This document shows positions 38,421 to 38,512 of a DNA stretch of 38,512 nt, piece by piece. Source of the stretch: Fibrobacter succinogenes. Lineage in GTDB: Bacteria; Fibrobacterota; Fibrobacteria; Fibrobacterales; Fibrobacteraceae. The stretch lies in contig CACWNW010000021.1 in the NCBI GenBank assembly GCA_902762305.1, positions 1-38,512 of the forward strand, given 5' to 3'. The notes under the pieces are model-generated. The model searched no databases and was not told the origin of the DNA. It saw only the letters and a list, made by a program, of their open reading frames with translations. Position 1 is the first letter of the stretch. Each line of letters begins with the position of its first letter. A program made the position numbers and the translations under genes.

Positions 38421-38512
38421 ATGAAAAGCTACAGCATATCGCAGCGGTACAAGTACCGCGGCAACCTTACATGGTACGGGAGAATCGCGGAGGATGGCGA
38501 GTTCTCCTACAT
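38421..38512 (+). CDS. Probable tyrosine recombinase/integrase, N-terminus only
   Basis: The first 30 residues (MKSYSISQRYKYRGNLTWYG, then RIAEDGEFSY) run off the window. The pattern of a basic start, a W-Y-x-R-I strand and a short DG turn is that of the N-terminal arm-binding region of phage-type tyrosine integrases. The catalytic domain is not visible. TAGATTTG (38408-38415) lies six bases before the ATG and there is no SD. Position next to a broken tRNA and phased repeats supports the call. Confidence 0.5.
   Translation, partial: MKSYSISQRYKYRGNLTWYGRIAEDGEFSY

Overview
The window reads as a stretch of a Fibrobacter-like chromosome (Fibrobacteres, FCB superphylum). Four things suggest this. 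Lipoproteins carry long poly-Ser linkers. A block of secreted plant cell wall glycoside hydrolases carries CBM6 modules and a shared C-terminal tail. Monomeric isocitrate dehydrogenase and PorV/LolA-type envelope genes are present. Some start codons follow a Bacteroidetes-like TAnnTTTG box. Genes are dense and no intergenic stretch exceeds 300 bases.

Layout. 1-8.3 kb is housekeeping and accessory: the 3' end of a radical SAM/SPASM enzyme with a second, diverged copy of its last 18 codons downstream; monomeric NADP isocitrate dehydrogenase; a Ser-rich lipoprotein; a Nudix hydrolase; a membrane diguanylate cyclase; an MFS transporter; and a TrmA/RlmC/RlmD-like methyltransferase. 8.4-26.2 kb is a same-strand polysaccharide block: a lipoprotein alpha/beta hydrolase, GH2 beta-galactosidase, GH127/GH146 beta-L-arabinofuranosidase, GH141-like beta-helix enzyme, GH95 alpha-L-fucosidase/galactosidase, GH43 enzyme and GH9 endoglucanase. 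There is no transporter, regulator or sugar catabolism gene inside it. This fits an organism that strips hemicellulose or pectin side chains to reach cellulose. 26.2-28.4 kb holds coaE, an EamA transporter and mscL. 28.4-33.0 kb is a tightly coupled minus-strand operon: lolA, a beta-propeller protein with a C-terminal sorting-like domain, a PorV-like barrel, and recF. 33.0-38.1 kb holds an outer-membrane barrel protein, an OpgC-like acyltransferase, a lipoprotein and a divergent GT5 glycogen-synthase-like protein. The right end is the edge of what looks like an integrative element: the 5' half of a tRNA, broken at the anticodon, a terminator, three 11-bp-phased TGTGAG repeats, and the start of a probable tyrosine recombinase.

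Most interesting signals. A 16-bp motif (consensus TTGACAAC-T-ATCCAT, perfect dyad in one copy) lies 79-98 bp upstream of four of the glycosidase genes, which makes it a candidate operator for an unnamed regulon. In at least two cases it is followed by a terminator-like hairpin before the gene. Other signals are the shared tails of the glycosidases beside a PorV-like gene, the glycogen synthase homologue that lacks the substrate loop, the duplicated SPASM tail, and the disrupted tRNA beside the recombinase. Everything here was read by eye; family assignments rest on recognised motifs, not on searches.
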